Source: Caulobacter sp. UNC358MFTsu5.1 (GTDB lineage: Bacteria; Pseudomonadota; Alphaproteobacteria; Caulobacterales; Caulobacteraceae). Taken from it: DNA of 64,000 bases. How positions within the stretch are numbered: the stretch's first letter is position 1; every line of letters begins with the position of its first letter. The notes beneath the pieces were generated by a model. It saw only the letters and a program-made list of their open reading frames with translations. It ran no database searches and was not told the origin of the DNA. The stretch is taken from contig NZ_JONW01000013.1 in assembly GCF_000712075.1 (NCBI RefSeq), positions 149,423 through 213,422 of the forward strand. The letters are read 5' to 3'. Below are positions 45,031 through 55,337 of the stretch, piece after piece. The translations under genes were made by a program, and so were the position numbers.

Positions 45031-46230
45031 CTAGCGAGCGGCGAGCCGGGTCTGGGTGGCGAAATAGGATTCGATCGAGCCGGCGACGGCGTCCATCAGC
45101 CGGTCGCGACCGGCCGGGGTCTTCAGCAGCTGTTCGTCGTCGAGATTGGTGATGAAGCCCATTTCCAGCAGCACGGCGGGCACGTCGGGGGCCAGCAGCA
45201 CGATGAAACCGGCGTCGCGGTGGCTGCGGCGCAGCAGGGTCGTCTCCTCGCCCACCGACTGCAGCAGGGTTTCTGCGAAGGCGGCCGAGCGGTTCTTGGT
45301 GGCGCGCTGCGACAGATCCAGCAGGATCTGGCTGACCGCGCGGTCGCGGCCCGGCAGGTTGGCCTTCATCAGCCAGTCGTCCTTCTCGAGCACCCGCGCC
45401 ACGCGCTCGGTGCCCTTTTCCGACAGGGTGTAGACGCTGGCGCCGCGGGTGGCGGCGTCGGGACCCGAATCGGCGTGCAGCGAGATGAACAGGTCGGCGT
45501 CGGCCCGGCGGGCGATCTGCACGCGGCTTTCCAGCGGCACGAAGGTGTCGGACTGGCGGGTCATGACCACGGTGTAGCGGCCCAACTTCTCCAGCTTGGC
45601 CTTCAGCGCCTTGGCGGCGGCCAGGGTGACATCCTTCTCGGCGGTGTTGGCGCCCGACGAGCCCGGGTCCTTGCCGCCATGACCGGCGTCGATGACGATG
45701 ACCTTCTTCAGGCGCAGGGCCGAAGCCTTGACCGGGGCCGAGACCAGGGTCGGCTTCAGGACCGGGGCCTGGGCGGCGCCCGGCGCGTCCGTGGACTTCA
45801 GGTCGATGACATAGCGGTAGGCCGAGGCGCCGTCGCTCGGGGGCAGCAGGAAGCGCCGGCGGACCTCGGCGTTGGCTTTAAGGTCCAGGCGAAGGCGCGC
45901 GCCGCCGGCTGCCTCGTCGATCGCCCAGCGCTCGACCAGCCCCTGGCCGGTCCCCTGCAGGTCGCCGCCGGTCGTCACGTTGGGCAGGCCGATCACCACG
46001 CGGCGGTCGCCGGCCCCGTCGGCCAGCAGCTTGCCGGTGGCGGCGCGGTCCAGGTCGATGACGATGCGGGTTTCGTTGCGGTCGCCGCCGAAGCGGACCT
46101 TCTGCACGCCGGCGGCCGGCGCGGGGCCCTGGGCCATGGCCACGGCGACGCCAGCCAGGGCCAGGCCGCCGACGATCATCGCCGCCCGCGCCCATCCTGT
46201 CCTCGCCGCCGAGATCAGAACCCTGCTCAT
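45031..46230 (-). CDS. amiC: N-acetylmuramoyl-L-alanine amidase AmiC
   Basis: AmiC cleaves the bond between MurNAc and the stem peptide during daughter-cell separation. The 399-residue product has an N-terminal signal sequence (about 34 residues, ending VAMAQG), an AMIN domain (VRFGGDRNETRIVIDLDRA) and a C-terminal Amidase_3 domain with zinc ligands in VIDAGHGGKDPGSSG, LFISLHADS and the Glu in VPAVLLEMGFITN. The middle of the domain contains the regulatory helix seen in AmiB/AmiC-type enzymes activated by EnvC-like LytM factors. It is the first gene of the amiC-mrcA-prfB cluster and divergent from rne. Confidence 0.94.
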   Translation of the reverse strand: MSRVLISAARTGWARAAMIVGGLALAGVAVAMAQGPAPAAGVQKVRFGGDRNETRIVIDLDRAATGKLLADGAGDRRVVIGLPNVTTGGDLQGTGQGLVERWAIDEAAGGARLRLDLKANAEVRRRFLLPPSDGASAYRYVIDLKSTDAPGAAQAPVLKPTLVSAPVKASALRLKKVIVIDAGHGGKDPGSSGANTAEKDVTLAAAKALKAKLEKLGRYTVVMTRQSDTFVPLESRVQIARRADADLFISLHADSGPDAATRGASVYTLSEKGTERVARVLEKDDWLMKANLPGRDRAVSQILLDLSQRATKNRSAAFAETLLQSVGEETTLLRRSHRDAGFIVLLAPDVPAVLLEMGFITNLDDEQLLKTPAGRDRLMDAVAGSIESYFATQTRLAAR

Positions 46231-46789
46231 GCCTACCGTCGCCCCCAGGCGCTCAACTTAAACCGAAAAACTGATATGCGCATTTTACGGTAGAGAAAGC
46301 GTTAACCTCGCACGCGACATGGCCGCGCAGGGGCGTGCAGTCGAGCGCTTTTCTTTTGCGGCGCGATGTTGCTACACTATGGTCCGCGCGCTGAGCGCCG
46401 TGATCGTCATGGCGGAAAGCGTGAGCGGTTCCTATCTCACGGACGCGGCTGCATTCTTTGAGGATGCAATTCGCATTCATGGCCGGAACCGCCGGACTGA
46501 ACGAGTTTGGGTTCGATTACCAGCGTGAGGCGCGAAGCCTTCGCATGGATCGTCCCGCAGGGCCCGCGTCGGGCCCTTAAGCCGCCCCCGGCGTCGACGC
46601 TCCATCCGATCCGCGCCTCCGGCGCGTTTAAGGAACACAGAAACCTTATGGGCTGCGCCGCACCCGACCGCCTTTGGCGACCGACCTTCCGCAACCGCTT
46701 CGGCGGGGCGACGGGCGGTGACGTGCGCGCCTTTCAATCATATCGGCGCCCGGACCTAGCGTCCGCCGCGCGCCGTGGAGATACCTTTT
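46231..46789. other. Long leader region of rne
   Basis: This 559-base stretch between amiC and rne has no convincing gene. A possible vegetative promoter for rne has a -10-like GCTACACT at 46371-46378, with a weak TTGCGG upstream. The stretch also holds a strong stem (AGGGCCCG at 46559-46566, complement ending 46577). The implied leader is about 400 nt. In E. coli the rne leader mediates feedback control by RNase E; the same is inferred, not shown, here. Confidence 0.5.
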
Positions 46790-49486
46790 ATGTCGAAGAA
46801 GATGTTGATCGACGCCGCCCACGCAGAAGAGACGCGTGTGGTGGTCGTGGATGGCGCCCGCGTTGAAGAGTTCGATTTCGAGAGCCAGACCCGCAAGCAA
46901 CTCCGCGGAAATATCTATCTCGCCAAGGTGACCCGCGTTGAGCCCAGCCTGCAGGCTGCGTTCATCGAGTACGGCGGCAACCGCCACGGCTTCCTGGCCT
47001 TCAACGAAATCCACCCGGATTACTACCAGATCCCGGTCGCCGACCGCGAAGCGCTGATGCGCGACGATTCCGGCGACGACGAGGACGATCACCACCACGC
47101 CCGCGAGGACGAGGACGGCGACGCGGTCGATGACGAGGAAGACGCCGTCGAGGAAGAACTGGCGCGCCGCAAGCGCCGCCTGATGCGCAAGTACAAGATC
47201 CAGGAAGTGATCCGCCGCCGGCAGATCATGCTGGTCCAGGTCGTCAAGGAAGAGCGCGGCAACAAGGGCGCGGCCCTGACCACCTATCTGTCGCTGGCCG
47301 GCCGGTACGGCGTCCTGATGCCCAACACCGCCCGTGGCGGCGGCATCAGCCGCAAGATCACCACGGTCACCGACCGCAAGCGCCTGAAGAGCGTCGTCCA
47401 GGGTCTGGACGTGCCGCAGGGCATGGGCCTGATCGTCCGCACGGCTGGCGCCAAGCGCACCAAGGCCGAGATCAAGCGCGACTACGAGTACCTGCTGCGT
47501 CTGTGGGAGAACATCCGCGACAACACGCTGCACTCGATCGCCCCGGCGCTGATCTACGAGGAGGAAGACCTCGTCAAACGCGCCATCCGCGACATGTACG
47601 ACAAGGACCTGGAGGGCATCTGGGTCGAGGGCGAGGCCGGCTACAAGGAAGCGCGCGACTTCATGCGCATGCTGATGCCGAGCCAGGCCAAGAAGGTCTT
47701 CCCGTACCGCGAGCCCGCGCCGCTGTTCGTGAAGAACAAGATCGAGGACCATCTGGCCCAGATCTATTCGCCGGTCGTGCCGCTGAAGTCCGGCGGCTAT
47801 CTGGTGATCAACCAGACCGAGGCCCTGGTCGCCATCGACGTCAACTCGGGCAAGGCCACGCGCGAGCGCAACATCGAGGCCACCGCGCTGAAGACGAACG
47901 TCGAGGCCGCCGAGGAAGCCGCGCGCCAACTGCGGCTGCGCGACCTGGCCGGCCTGATCGTCATCGACTTCATCGACATGGATGAGGCCAAGAACAACCG
48001 CACCGTCGAGAAGGTCCTCAAGGACGCCCTGAAGGACGATCGCGCCCGCATCCAGATGGGCAAGATCAGCGGGTTTGGCCTGATGGAAATCAGCCGCCAG
48101 CGCCGCCGCACCGGCGTGCTGGAAGGCACCACCCACGTCTGCGAACACTGCGACGGCACCGGCCGCGTGCGCTCGGTCGAGTCCAGCGCCCTGGCCGCCC
48201 TGCGCGCGGTCGAGGTCGAGGCCCTGAAGGGCGGCGGCGCCGTCACCCTGAAGGTCAGCCGCCCGGTCGGCATCTACATCCTCAACGAAAAGCGCGCTTA
48301 TCTTCTGCGCCTGCAGCAGACCCACGCCCTGTTCGTCACGGTCCTGGTCGACGACAGCCTGCACCAGGCCGAGCACGACATCGACCGCACGGAGCTGGGC
48401 GAACGCCCTGCCCCGCAGATCTTCGCGCCCATCGAGCCCGAGCCCGACTACGACGACGAGGCGTTCGAGGACGAGGAGGAAGACGAAGACGACGACATCG
48501 TCTCCGAGGACGAAGACGAGAGCGAAGACGACGACGCGCCCCGCGCCGCCCGTCCGGCCCGCGCCGAGACGTCCGACGACGAAGGCGGCCGTCGGGGCCG
48601 CAAGCGCCGCCGTCGCGGCGGTCGTCGCGACGATCGTGAAGAAGGCCAGGCCGAAGCGGCCGGCGACGACGAGGACGACGCCGAGGGCGTCGATCGCGCC
48701 GAAGGCGACATCGAGGGCGAGGACGAGGAATCGCGTCGTCGCCGTCGCCGTCGGGGTCGTCGCGGCGGCCGTCGCGGCGGTCGCGAGGACGGCGATCGTC
48801 CGGCCGACGTCTTCGCCTGGACCCGTCCGCGGGTGCCGTTCGGCGAGAACGCGTTCGTCTGGCACGATCCGGCCGAACTGGACGGTCGCGGCGCGCGTCC
48901 CGAACGGGCAGAGCGCGCCGAGCGTCCGGAACGGGCGGAAGCCCCCGCGGCCGAGCGCGCCGAGCGTCCCGAACGCGCCGAGCGCAGCGAACGCGGTGAG
49001 CGCGGCCGTCGTGGCCGCGGTCGCGACCGTGGCGAACGCACCGAGGTCTCGGACGCCCCGCGCGCCGAGCGGGGCCCCGCCCCGCGCGTCGACGTCGCCG
49101 AGCTGGAAGCCGCGCCGCTGCCGCCGCCTGTGATCGAAGGCCCGCCGGCCGACGTCTGGGTGGAGCTGCCCCCGCAGGAGGAGGCGCCCAAGAAGGCGCG
49201 TCGTCCGCGAGGTCGCGGCCGCAAGGCCGACGCCGCCGACGCCGCCGAGGCTCCGGCCGAAGCGGCCGTCGTCGAGACGGTCGAAGACGCGCCCCTGGTC
49301 GTGGCTGACGTCGAAGTCGCGGCTCCGGTCGTGGTCGAGGCCGCGCCCGAGCCGGTCGCCGAACCGGAACCCGTCGCGGTCGCCGCGGCGGAGCCGGCCC
49401 CCGCCCCCGTCGCGGTCGAGCCCGACCCGGCCGAGATCCTGACGCCCCCCGAAAAGCCCAAGCGCGGCTGGTGGCGTCGGGGCTAG
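46790..49486 (+). CDS. rne: Ribonuclease E
   Basis: RNase E is the endonuclease and scaffold of the RNA degradosome. The 898-residue product has an S1 domain (IYLAKVTRVEPSLQAAFIEY) interrupted by an acidic insert (about residues 90-127), the 5'-sensor/DNase I-like catalytic part with metal Asp residues in VAIDVNSGKATRERN and VIDFIDMDE, and the Zn-link CEHC. The C-terminal half is low-complexity: acidic, then Arg-rich, with EROA-like ERAERPE repeats. It ends PKRGWWRRG, the GWW motif that in Caulobacter binds polynucleotide phosphorylase. GGAG precedes the ATG at 46790. Confidence 0.96.
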   Translation: MSKKMLIDAAHAEETRVVVVDGARVEEFDFESQTRKQLRGNIYLAKVTRVEPSLQAAFIEYGGNRHGFLAFNEIHPDYYQIPVADREALMRDDSGDDEDDHHHAREDEDGDAVDDEEDAVEEELARRKRRLMRKYKIQEVIRRRQIMLVQVVKEERGNKGAALTTYLSLAGRYGVLMPNTARGGGISRKITTVTDRKRLKSVVQGLDVPQGMGLIVRTAGAKRTKAEIKRDYEYLLRLWENIRDNTLHSIAPALIYEEEDLVKRAIRDMYDKDLEGIWVEGEAGYKEARDFMRMLMPSQAKKVFPYREPAPLFVKNKIEDHLAQIYSPVVPLKSGGYLVINQTEALVAIDVNSGKATRERNIEATALKTNVEAAEEAARQLRLRDLAGLIVIDFIDMDEAKNNRTVEKVLKDALKDDRARIQMGKISGFGLMEISRQRRRTGVLEGTTHVCEHCDGTGRVRSVESSALAALRAVEVEALKGGGAVTLKVSRPVGIYILNEKRAYLLRLQQTHALFVTVLVDDSLHQAEHDIDRTELGERPAPQIFAPIEPEPDYDDEAFEDEEEDEDDDIVSEDEDESEDDDAPRAARPARAETSDDEGGRRGRKRRRRGGRRDDREEGQAEAAGDDEDDAEGVDRAEGDIEGEDEESRRRRRRRGRRGGRRGGREDGDRPADVFAWTRPRVPFGENAFVWHDPAELDGRGARPERAERAERPERAEAPAAERAERPERAERSERGERGRRGRGRDRGERTEVSDAPRAERGPAPRVDVAELEAAPLPPPVIEGPPADVWVELPPQEEAPKKARRPRGRGRKADAADAAEAPAEAAVVETVEDAPLVVADVEVAAPVVVEAAPEPVAEPEPVAVAAAEPAPAPVAVEPDPAEILTPPEKPKRGWWRRG

Positions 49487-49498
49487 GCCCCTTGGATG

Positions 49499-49530
49499 AA
49501 GCTCGGCGGCGCCCTGGTTCCGCCGAGCTT
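49499..49530 (+). terminator. Hairpin after rne
   Basis: AAGCTCGGCGG (49499-49509) pairs with CCGCCGAGCTT (49520-49530) across a 10-base loop, 13 bases past the rne stop. A C-run rather than a T-run follows, so termination may need Rho or the stem may protect the 3' end. Confidence 0.6.
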
Positions 49531-49634
49531 CCCCCCTATATCCGCTGGAAGCTCGTCCGACCGATGTTCCCAGGTGGTCGAGAACCGCGTTAGACTGCCG
49601 GCTTGAGCGCGGGGGCGCGATCAGGAGAGTTTCG

Positions 49635-51065
49635 ATGACCTCCCGGATAAGGGCGGCTTCCGAAAGCGTGACCAGGAAGACGGGTTCGGCGCTGTCCGCG
49701 CTGGCCCTGCTGGCGGCCATCCTGGCCCCCGCGGCACCGGCGCGCGCCCAGGACGGCGTCTCGCTGATCCGCGACACCGAGATCGAAGAGATCCTGCACC
49801 GCGACGCCGACCCGATCTACGCGGCGGCGGGCCTGGATCCCAAGACGGTCCGTATCCTGTTGGTCGGCGACAAGGAACTGAACGCCTTCGCCACCCAGGG
49901 CCTGATGATGGGCCTGAACACCGGCCTGATCCTGCAGACCGAGACGCCCAACCAGCTGAAGGGCGTCATCGCCCACGAAACCGGACACTTGGCCGGGGCG
50001 CACCCGTTGCGTTCGGGCGAAATGATGCGGGCCGGCCTCAAGCCGATGATCCTGACCATGGGCCTGGGCGTTCTGGCCGCCCTGGCCGGGGCGCCGGACG
50101 CCGGGGCGGTGCTGTTGGGCAACGCCAGCTATTTCGGCCAGTTGGGCGCCCTGGGCTACAGCCGCGACCAGGAATCGCGCGCCGACCAGGCCGGGGCCGG
50201 CTTCCTGGAAGCCACCGGCCAGTCCGGCCGCGGCCTCGTCGAGTTCTTCGACAATTTCCGTTACCAGGAGGTCTTCGACCAGTCGCGGCGCTATGCCTAT
50301 TTCCGCAGCCACCCCCTGTCGGGCGACCGCATCGACGCCCTGCGCAGCCGGGTTGAGAAGCTGCCGCACTACAACACCGTCGACGACCCGGCCTCGCTGG
50401 CCGAGCACGAGATCATGAAGGCCAAGCTGGAGGGCTTCATCAATCCCGGCGTGGCGATCGTGAAGTACAAGGAAAACGACCGCGCCTTCCCGGCCCGCTA
50501 CGCCCGCGCGATCGCCTATTATCAGATGAAGGAGCCCGACCGGGCCCTGAAGATCCTCGACGGCCTGATCGCCGAGAACGAGAACAATCCCTATCTCTGG
50601 GAGCTCAAGGGCCAGATCCTGTTCGAGTTCAACCGCGTCAAGGAAGCCGAGGAGCCCCAGCGCCGCTCGGTGGCCCTCAAGCCCGACGCCGCCCTGCTGC
50701 GCGTCAACCTGGGTCAGACCCTGATCGGCCAGGACGATCCCAAGAAGGTCGAGGAAGGCATCGCCGAGCTGAAGCGCTCGCTGCTGGACGAGAGCGACAA
50801 CGCCGTCGCCTGGCGTCTGCTGGCCCAGGCCTATGACAAGCGCGGCGAGGACGGCAAGGCCCGCCTGGCCACCGCCGAGCAGTACTTCAACATGGGCGCC
50901 ACCCAGGAGGCGCGCGTCTTCGCCATGCGGGCCCGCGAACTGCTCAAGAAGGACAGCGTCGAATGGCGTCGCGCCACCGACATCGTCCTGACCTCGAACC
51001 CTTCCAACCAGGACCTCAAGGACCTGGCCAAGGAAGGCGCCGTCACCTCGGGCCTGCGCCGCTAG
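49635..51065 (+). CDS. Periplasmic M48 metalloprotease with TPR repeats (BepA-like)
   Basis: BepA-type proteins are periplasmic zinc proteases and chaperones for outer-membrane assembly. The 476-residue product has a signal peptide (about 38 residues, ending APARAQ), an M48 domain with the zinc motif HETGH in GVIAHETGHLAGAHP and the third ligand Glu in SRDQESRADQAGAGF, and a C-terminal TPR region (IAYYQMKEPDRALKILDGLI and following repeats). A good AGGAGAG ribosome site precedes the ATG. The DsbA-like gene follows 19 bases later and could help fold the same envelope clients. Confidence 0.9.
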   Translation: MTSRIRAASESVTRKTGSALSALALLAAILAPAAPARAQDGVSLIRDTEIEEILHRDADPIYAAAGLDPKTVRILLVGDKELNAFATQGLMMGLNTGLILQTETPNQLKGVIAHETGHLAGAHPLRSGEMMRAGLKPMILTMGLGVLAALAGAPDAGAVLLGNASYFGQLGALGYSRDQESRADQAGAGFLEATGQSGRGLVEFFDNFRYQEVFDQSRRYAYFRSHPLSGDRIDALRSRVEKLPHYNTVDDPASLAEHEIMKAKLEGFINPGVAIVKYKENDRAFPARYARAIAYYQMKEPDRALKILDGLIAENENNPYLWELKGQILFEFNRVKEAEEPQRRSVALKPDAALLRVNLGQTLIGQDDPKKVEEGIAELKRSLLDESDNAVAWRLLAQAYDKRGEDGKARLATAEQYFNMGATQEARVFAMRARELLKKDSVEWRRATDIVLTSNPSNQDLKDLAKEGAVTSGLRR

Positions 51066-51084
51066 CCCATTTCCAGAGACCTTC

Positions 51085-51834
51085 ATGCTCCAGACCTTCC
51101 GCCCGTTGGCGATCGCCGCCGCGTCCATCGCCGCCCTCTCCCTGATCGGCTGCGGGCAGGCCAACGCCGACAAGGCCTTCGGCGAGAAGGTCCACGCCTA
51201 TCTGATCGAGCACCCCGAGGTGCTGGTCGAGATGAGCAACAAGCTCCAGGCCAAGCAGGCGGCCGAGAAGGCCAGCTCCGCCAAGGGCGCGATCAACAAG
51301 TACCGCCAGGCGTTGGAGCGCGATCCGCGCGACTTCGTGGCCAATCCGAACGGCTCGATCACGGTCGTGGAGTTCTTCGACTACCGCTGCGGCTACTGCA
51401 AGCTGGCCGCGCCGCAGATCGTCGATCTGATCCAGAAGAACCCCGACGTGCGCTTCGTGTTCAAGGACTTCGTGATCTTCGGCCACGATTCCGAGACCGC
51501 CGCCCGCCTGGTCCTGGGCGCCAAGGACCAGGGCAAGACGATCGAGCTGCACAAGCGCCTGATGGCCGAGAAGAGCCTCGACGCCGCAGCCGTCATGCGC
51601 ATCGCCCAGGAGATGGGCATCGACCTGACCAAGGCCCGCGCGGTCGGCGAATCCGAGGCCGTCACCCAGCATCTGGCCGACACCCACGCCCTGGCCGAGG
51701 CCCTGGCCATCGAAGGCACGCCCGCCTTCTTCGTCGGCGACATGATGATCCCCGGCGCCGACATGCACGCCCTGAACCTGGCCATCGACCAGGCCCGGGC
51801 GGCCAAGGCCAAGAAGGCCTCGGCTCCGGTTTAG
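51085..51834 (+). CDS. DsbA-family thiol:disulfide oxidoreductase
   Basis: The 249-residue product has a thioredoxin fold with a DsbA-like insertion. The redox site is CGYC in FFDYRCGYCKLAAPQIVDLI, and cis-Pro is in IEGTPAFFVGD. The signal region ends with LIGCGQ, which resembles a lipobox, so it may be a membrane-anchored periplasmic lipoprotein. An N-terminal helical extension (EHPEVLVEMSNKLQAKQAA) is like that of DsbG/DsbC-related Com1 proteins and suggests dimerisation. It may oxidise or isomerise disulfides. Its 3' end overlaps the convergent thiG stop by 4 bases. Confidence 0.9.
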   Translation: MLQTFRPLAIAAASIAALSLIGCGQANADKAFGEKVHAYLIEHPEVLVEMSNKLQAKQAAEKASSAKGAINKYRQALERDPRDFVANPNGSITVVEFFDYRCGYCKLAAPQIVDLIQKNPDVRFVFKDFVIFGHDSETAARLVLGAKDQGKTIELHKRLMAEKSLDAAAVMRIAQEMGIDLTKARAVGESEAVTQHLADTHALAEALAIEGTPAFFVGDMMIPGADMHALNLAIDQARAAKAKKASAPV

Positions 51835-52655
51835 ATCAGGCCGGCCAGCGGCGAGCTGGGATCGGCGTAGAGGCGCTTCTGCATCCGGCCCGCGAGGTAC
51901 GCCTCGCGGCCGGCGATCACCGCGTGCTTCATGGCGCGGGCCATCCGGATCGGGTCCTTGGCCTCGGCGATGGCGGTGTTCATCAGGATGGCGTCGCAGC
52001 CCAGCTCCATGCCGATCGCCGCGTCCGAGGCCGTGCCCACGCCCGCGTCGACCAGGACCGGGACCTTGGCGTTCTCGACGATGATCCGCAGGTTGACGCG
52101 GTTCTGGATGCCCAGGCCCGAGCCGATCGGCGCGCCCAGCGGCATGATCGCCACCGCGCCGGCCTCTTCCAGCTTGCGGGCGTAGACCGGGTCGTCCGAG
52201 CAGTAGACCATCACCTGGAAGCCCTCGGCGACCAGCAGCTTCAGCGAGCGCAGGGTCTCTTCCATGTCGGGATAGAGGGTCTTGGGATCGCTGAGCACTT
52301 CCAGCTTCACCAGGTCCCAGCCGCCGGCCTCGCGGGCCAGGCGCAGGGTGCGCACGGCGTCCTCGCCGGTGAAGCACCCCGCCGTGTTCGGCAGGAACGT
52401 GAATTCGGTCGGTTTGACGTAGTCGACCAGCAGCGGCTGGGTCGGGTCGGTCAGGTTCACCCGGCGCACGGCCACGGTGACGATCTCGGCGCCCGCCGCT
52501 TTCGCCGCGGCGGCGTTGGTGGCGTAGTCCTTGTACTTGCCGGTGCCGACGATCAGCCGCGAGCGGAAGGTGCGGCCGGCGACGGTCCAGGTGTCTTGCG
52601 CCTCATCGGCGGGGACGGCGGATTCGGGGGGGACGTGCGCGTTCATGGCCTGCAT
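51831..52655 (-). CDS. thiG: Thiazole synthase ThiG
   Basis: ThiG forms the thiazole ring of thiamine from 1-deoxy-D-xylulose 5-phosphate, dehydroglycine and ThiS thiocarboxylate. The 274-residue product is a TIM barrel with FRSRLIVGTGKYKDY, the Schiff-base lysine in LVKLEVLSDPKTLYPD, IMPLGAPIGSGLGIQN and VLVDAGVGTASDA. The start could be 52655 or the in-frame ATG at 52646. thiS is 41 bases upstream on the same strand, so the pair is an operon. Confidence 0.95.
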   Translation of the reverse strand: MQAMNAHVPPESAVPADEAQDTWTVAGRTFRSRLIVGTGKYKDYATNAAAAKAAGAEIVTVAVRRVNLTDPTQPLLVDYVKPTEFTFLPNTAGCFTGEDAVRTLRLAREAGGWDLVKLEVLSDPKTLYPDMEETLRSLKLLVAEGFQVMVYCSDDPVYARKLEEAGAVAIMPLGAPIGSGLGIQNRVNLRIIVENAKVPVLVDAGVGTASDAAIGMELGCDAILMNTAIAEAKDPIRMARAMKHAVIAGREAYLAGRMQKRLYADPSSPLAGLI

Positions 52656-52696
52656 GTACGCTCGCGAGGGCGGGGTTTCAAACCCCGGGAGACCCC

Positions 52697-52897
52697 TTAG
52701 CCGCCGCCGATGAAGGTCACGATCTCGATCCGATCGCCGTCGGCCAGGATCGTATCGCCATAGGTCGAGCGCGGCGCGATCTCGAGATTGCGCTCGACCG
52801 CCACCTTGCGGGCGTCCAGGCCCAGGGTCGCGACCAAGTCCGCGATGCTGACGATGTCGGCGATGTCGCGTTCCTCGCCGTTCAAGAGAAGCTTCAT
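52697..52897 (-). CDS. thiS: Sulfur carrier protein ThiS
   Basis: ThiS carries sulfur as a C-terminal thiocarboxylate for thiazole formation. The 66-residue ubiquitin-like product runs from MKLLLNGEERDIADIV to IEIVTFIGGG; the terminal Gly-Gly is the activation site, and here an extra Gly precedes it. A perfect GGAGGTGA ribosome site precedes the ATG at 52897. It is divergent from aroQ with a 79-base gap and has no recognisable TPP riboswitch. thiG follows. Confidence 0.93.
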   Translation of the reverse strand: MKLLLNGEERDIADIVSIADLVATLGLDARKVAVERNLEIAPRSTYGDTILADGDRIEIVTFIGGG

Positions 52898-52922
52898 GTC
52901 ACCTCCGAAGCGAGCCCTGCTT

Positions 52923-52947
52923 GTGACGCGAGGGAACCGGCTATACA
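52923..52947 (+). promoter_or_regulatory. Probable sigma-73-type promoter of aroQ
   Basis: GTGACGC (52923-52929) and GCTATACA (52940-52947), spaced by ten bases, fit the Caulobacter housekeeping promoter pattern (TTGACGS, N10-14, GCTANAWC). Transcription would start near 52954, about 23 bases before the aroQ ATG. Confidence 0.5.
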
Positions 52948-52976
52948 AGACCTCCCGGAATCGACGGCGGAGCCGA

Positions 52977-53420
52977 ATGGCAAAACCCATCCATGTGCTG
53001 AGCGGGCCCAACCTCAACCTGTTGGGAACGCGCGAGCCCGAGATCTACGGCAAGGACACGCTCGACGATGTCCGTGCGCGCTGCGAAGCGCGGGCGGCCG
53101 CTCGGGGCCTTTCCGTCGTCTTCCGGCAGAGCAATCACGAAGGCGTGCTGATCGACTGGGTCCAGGAAGCCCGGACGGAGGCCTGCGCGTTGGTGATCAA
53201 TCCGGCGGGCTACGGCCACACGTCGATCGCTCTGCTCGACGCTCTGAAGACCTTGAAGATTCCGGTCATCGAGTGTCACCTGTCCAACCCGGCGGCGCGT
53301 GAGGATTTCCGCCGCCACACCTTCGTTTCGCTCGCGGCGACCGGACTGGTCTCCGGCTTCGGCGCGGCGAGCTATGAACTGGCGATCGAGGCCGCAGCCG
53401 GCCTGATCGGCGCGAACTAG
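52977..53420 (+). CDS. aroQ: 3-dehydroquinate dehydratase, type II
   Basis: AroQ converts 3-dehydroquinate to 3-dehydroshikimate in the shikimate pathway. The 147-residue product is the small dodecameric type II form, with HVLSGPNLNLLGTREPEIYG at the start (active Tyr), FRQSNHEGVLIDWVQEA, INPAGYGHTSIALLDAL and the His in VIECHLSNPAAREDFR. The ATG at 52977 has a GGCGGAG ribosome site and gives the family length; the longer upstream frame overlaps thiS and is not used. accB and accC follow, the common aroQ-accB-accC order. Confidence 0.96.
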   Translation: MAKPIHVLSGPNLNLLGTREPEIYGKDTLDDVRARCEARAAARGLSVVFRQSNHEGVLIDWVQEARTEACALVINPAGYGHTSIALLDALKTLKIPVIECHLSNPAAREDFRRHTFVSLAATGLVSGFGAASYELAIEAAAGLIGAN

Positions 53421-53460
53421 CCGGCGACCCCGGCTTCAGAAGACAGCAAGGTAAGCTTCC

Positions 53461-53967
53461 ATGTCCAATCCCAAGGCCCCCGCCGATCCGGTCGAGACCC
53501 CGTCGATCGACGCCCGCCTGGTCCGCAAGCTGGCCGACATCCTGAAGGACACCGGCCTGTCCGAGATCGAGGTCGAGCACGCCGGCCTGAAGATCCGCGT
53601 GGCCCGTGAATTGACCGTCGCCGCCGCCCAGACCACCTATATCGCCGCCCCGCAAGCCGTGGCCGCGCCGGCTCCGGTCGCCGCCGCGCCCGCCCCCGCC
53701 GCTGAAGCCGCCGCTCCGGCCGCCGCCGTTCGCGGCGACGCGGTCAAGTCGCCGATGGTCGGCACCGCCTACCTGTCGCCCCAGCCGGGCGCGGACGCCT
53801 TCATCAAGGTCGGCGACACCGTCGCGGCCGGCCAGACGCTGCTGATCGTCGAAGCCATGAAGACCATGAACCCGATCTCGGCCCCGAAGGCCGGCAAGAT
53901 CGTCGAGATCCTGGTCGCCGACGCCCAGCCCGTCGAGTTCGGCGAGCCGCTCGTCGTCATCGAGTAA
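53461..53967 (+). CDS. accB: Biotin carboxyl carrier protein of acetyl-CoA carboxylase
   Basis: AccB carries biotin between the carboxylase and transferase half-reactions in fatty-acid synthesis. The 168-residue product has an N-terminal helical region (LVRKLADILKDTGLSEIEVE), an Ala/Pro-rich linker and the C-terminal biotinyl domain with the biotinylated Lys in VEAMKTMNPISAP. It is 5 bases upstream of accC and 40 bases after aroQ. Confidence 0.97.
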   Translation: MSNPKAPADPVETPSIDARLVRKLADILKDTGLSEIEVEHAGLKIRVARELTVAAAQTTYIAAPQAVAAPAPVAAAPAPAAEAAAPAAAVRGDAVKSPMVGTAYLSPQPGADAFIKVGDTVAAGQTLLIVEAMKTMNPISAPKAGKIVEILVADAQPVEFGEPLVVIE

Positions 53968-53972
53968 CGCTC

Positions 53973-55316
<1,344 letters not shown>

Positions 55317-55337
55317 GGCTCAACGTCTGGGATCGCC

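Noticed and set aside
46508..46522. GGTTCGATTACC resembling a tRNA T-loop
   Set aside because: The flanking bases do not form a five-pair T-stem, and no acceptor, D or anticodon arms can be folded around it.
46646..49777. A 1,043-codon open frame on the minus strand opposite rne
   Set aside because: It is a shadow of the GC-rich, Asp/Glu/Arg-rich rne gene; its translation is low-complexity and matches no family, while rne on the other strand is certain.
52898..52976. Possible TPP riboswitch before thiS
   Set aside because: Only 79 bases separate thiS and aroQ and no conserved THI-box CTGAGA is present.
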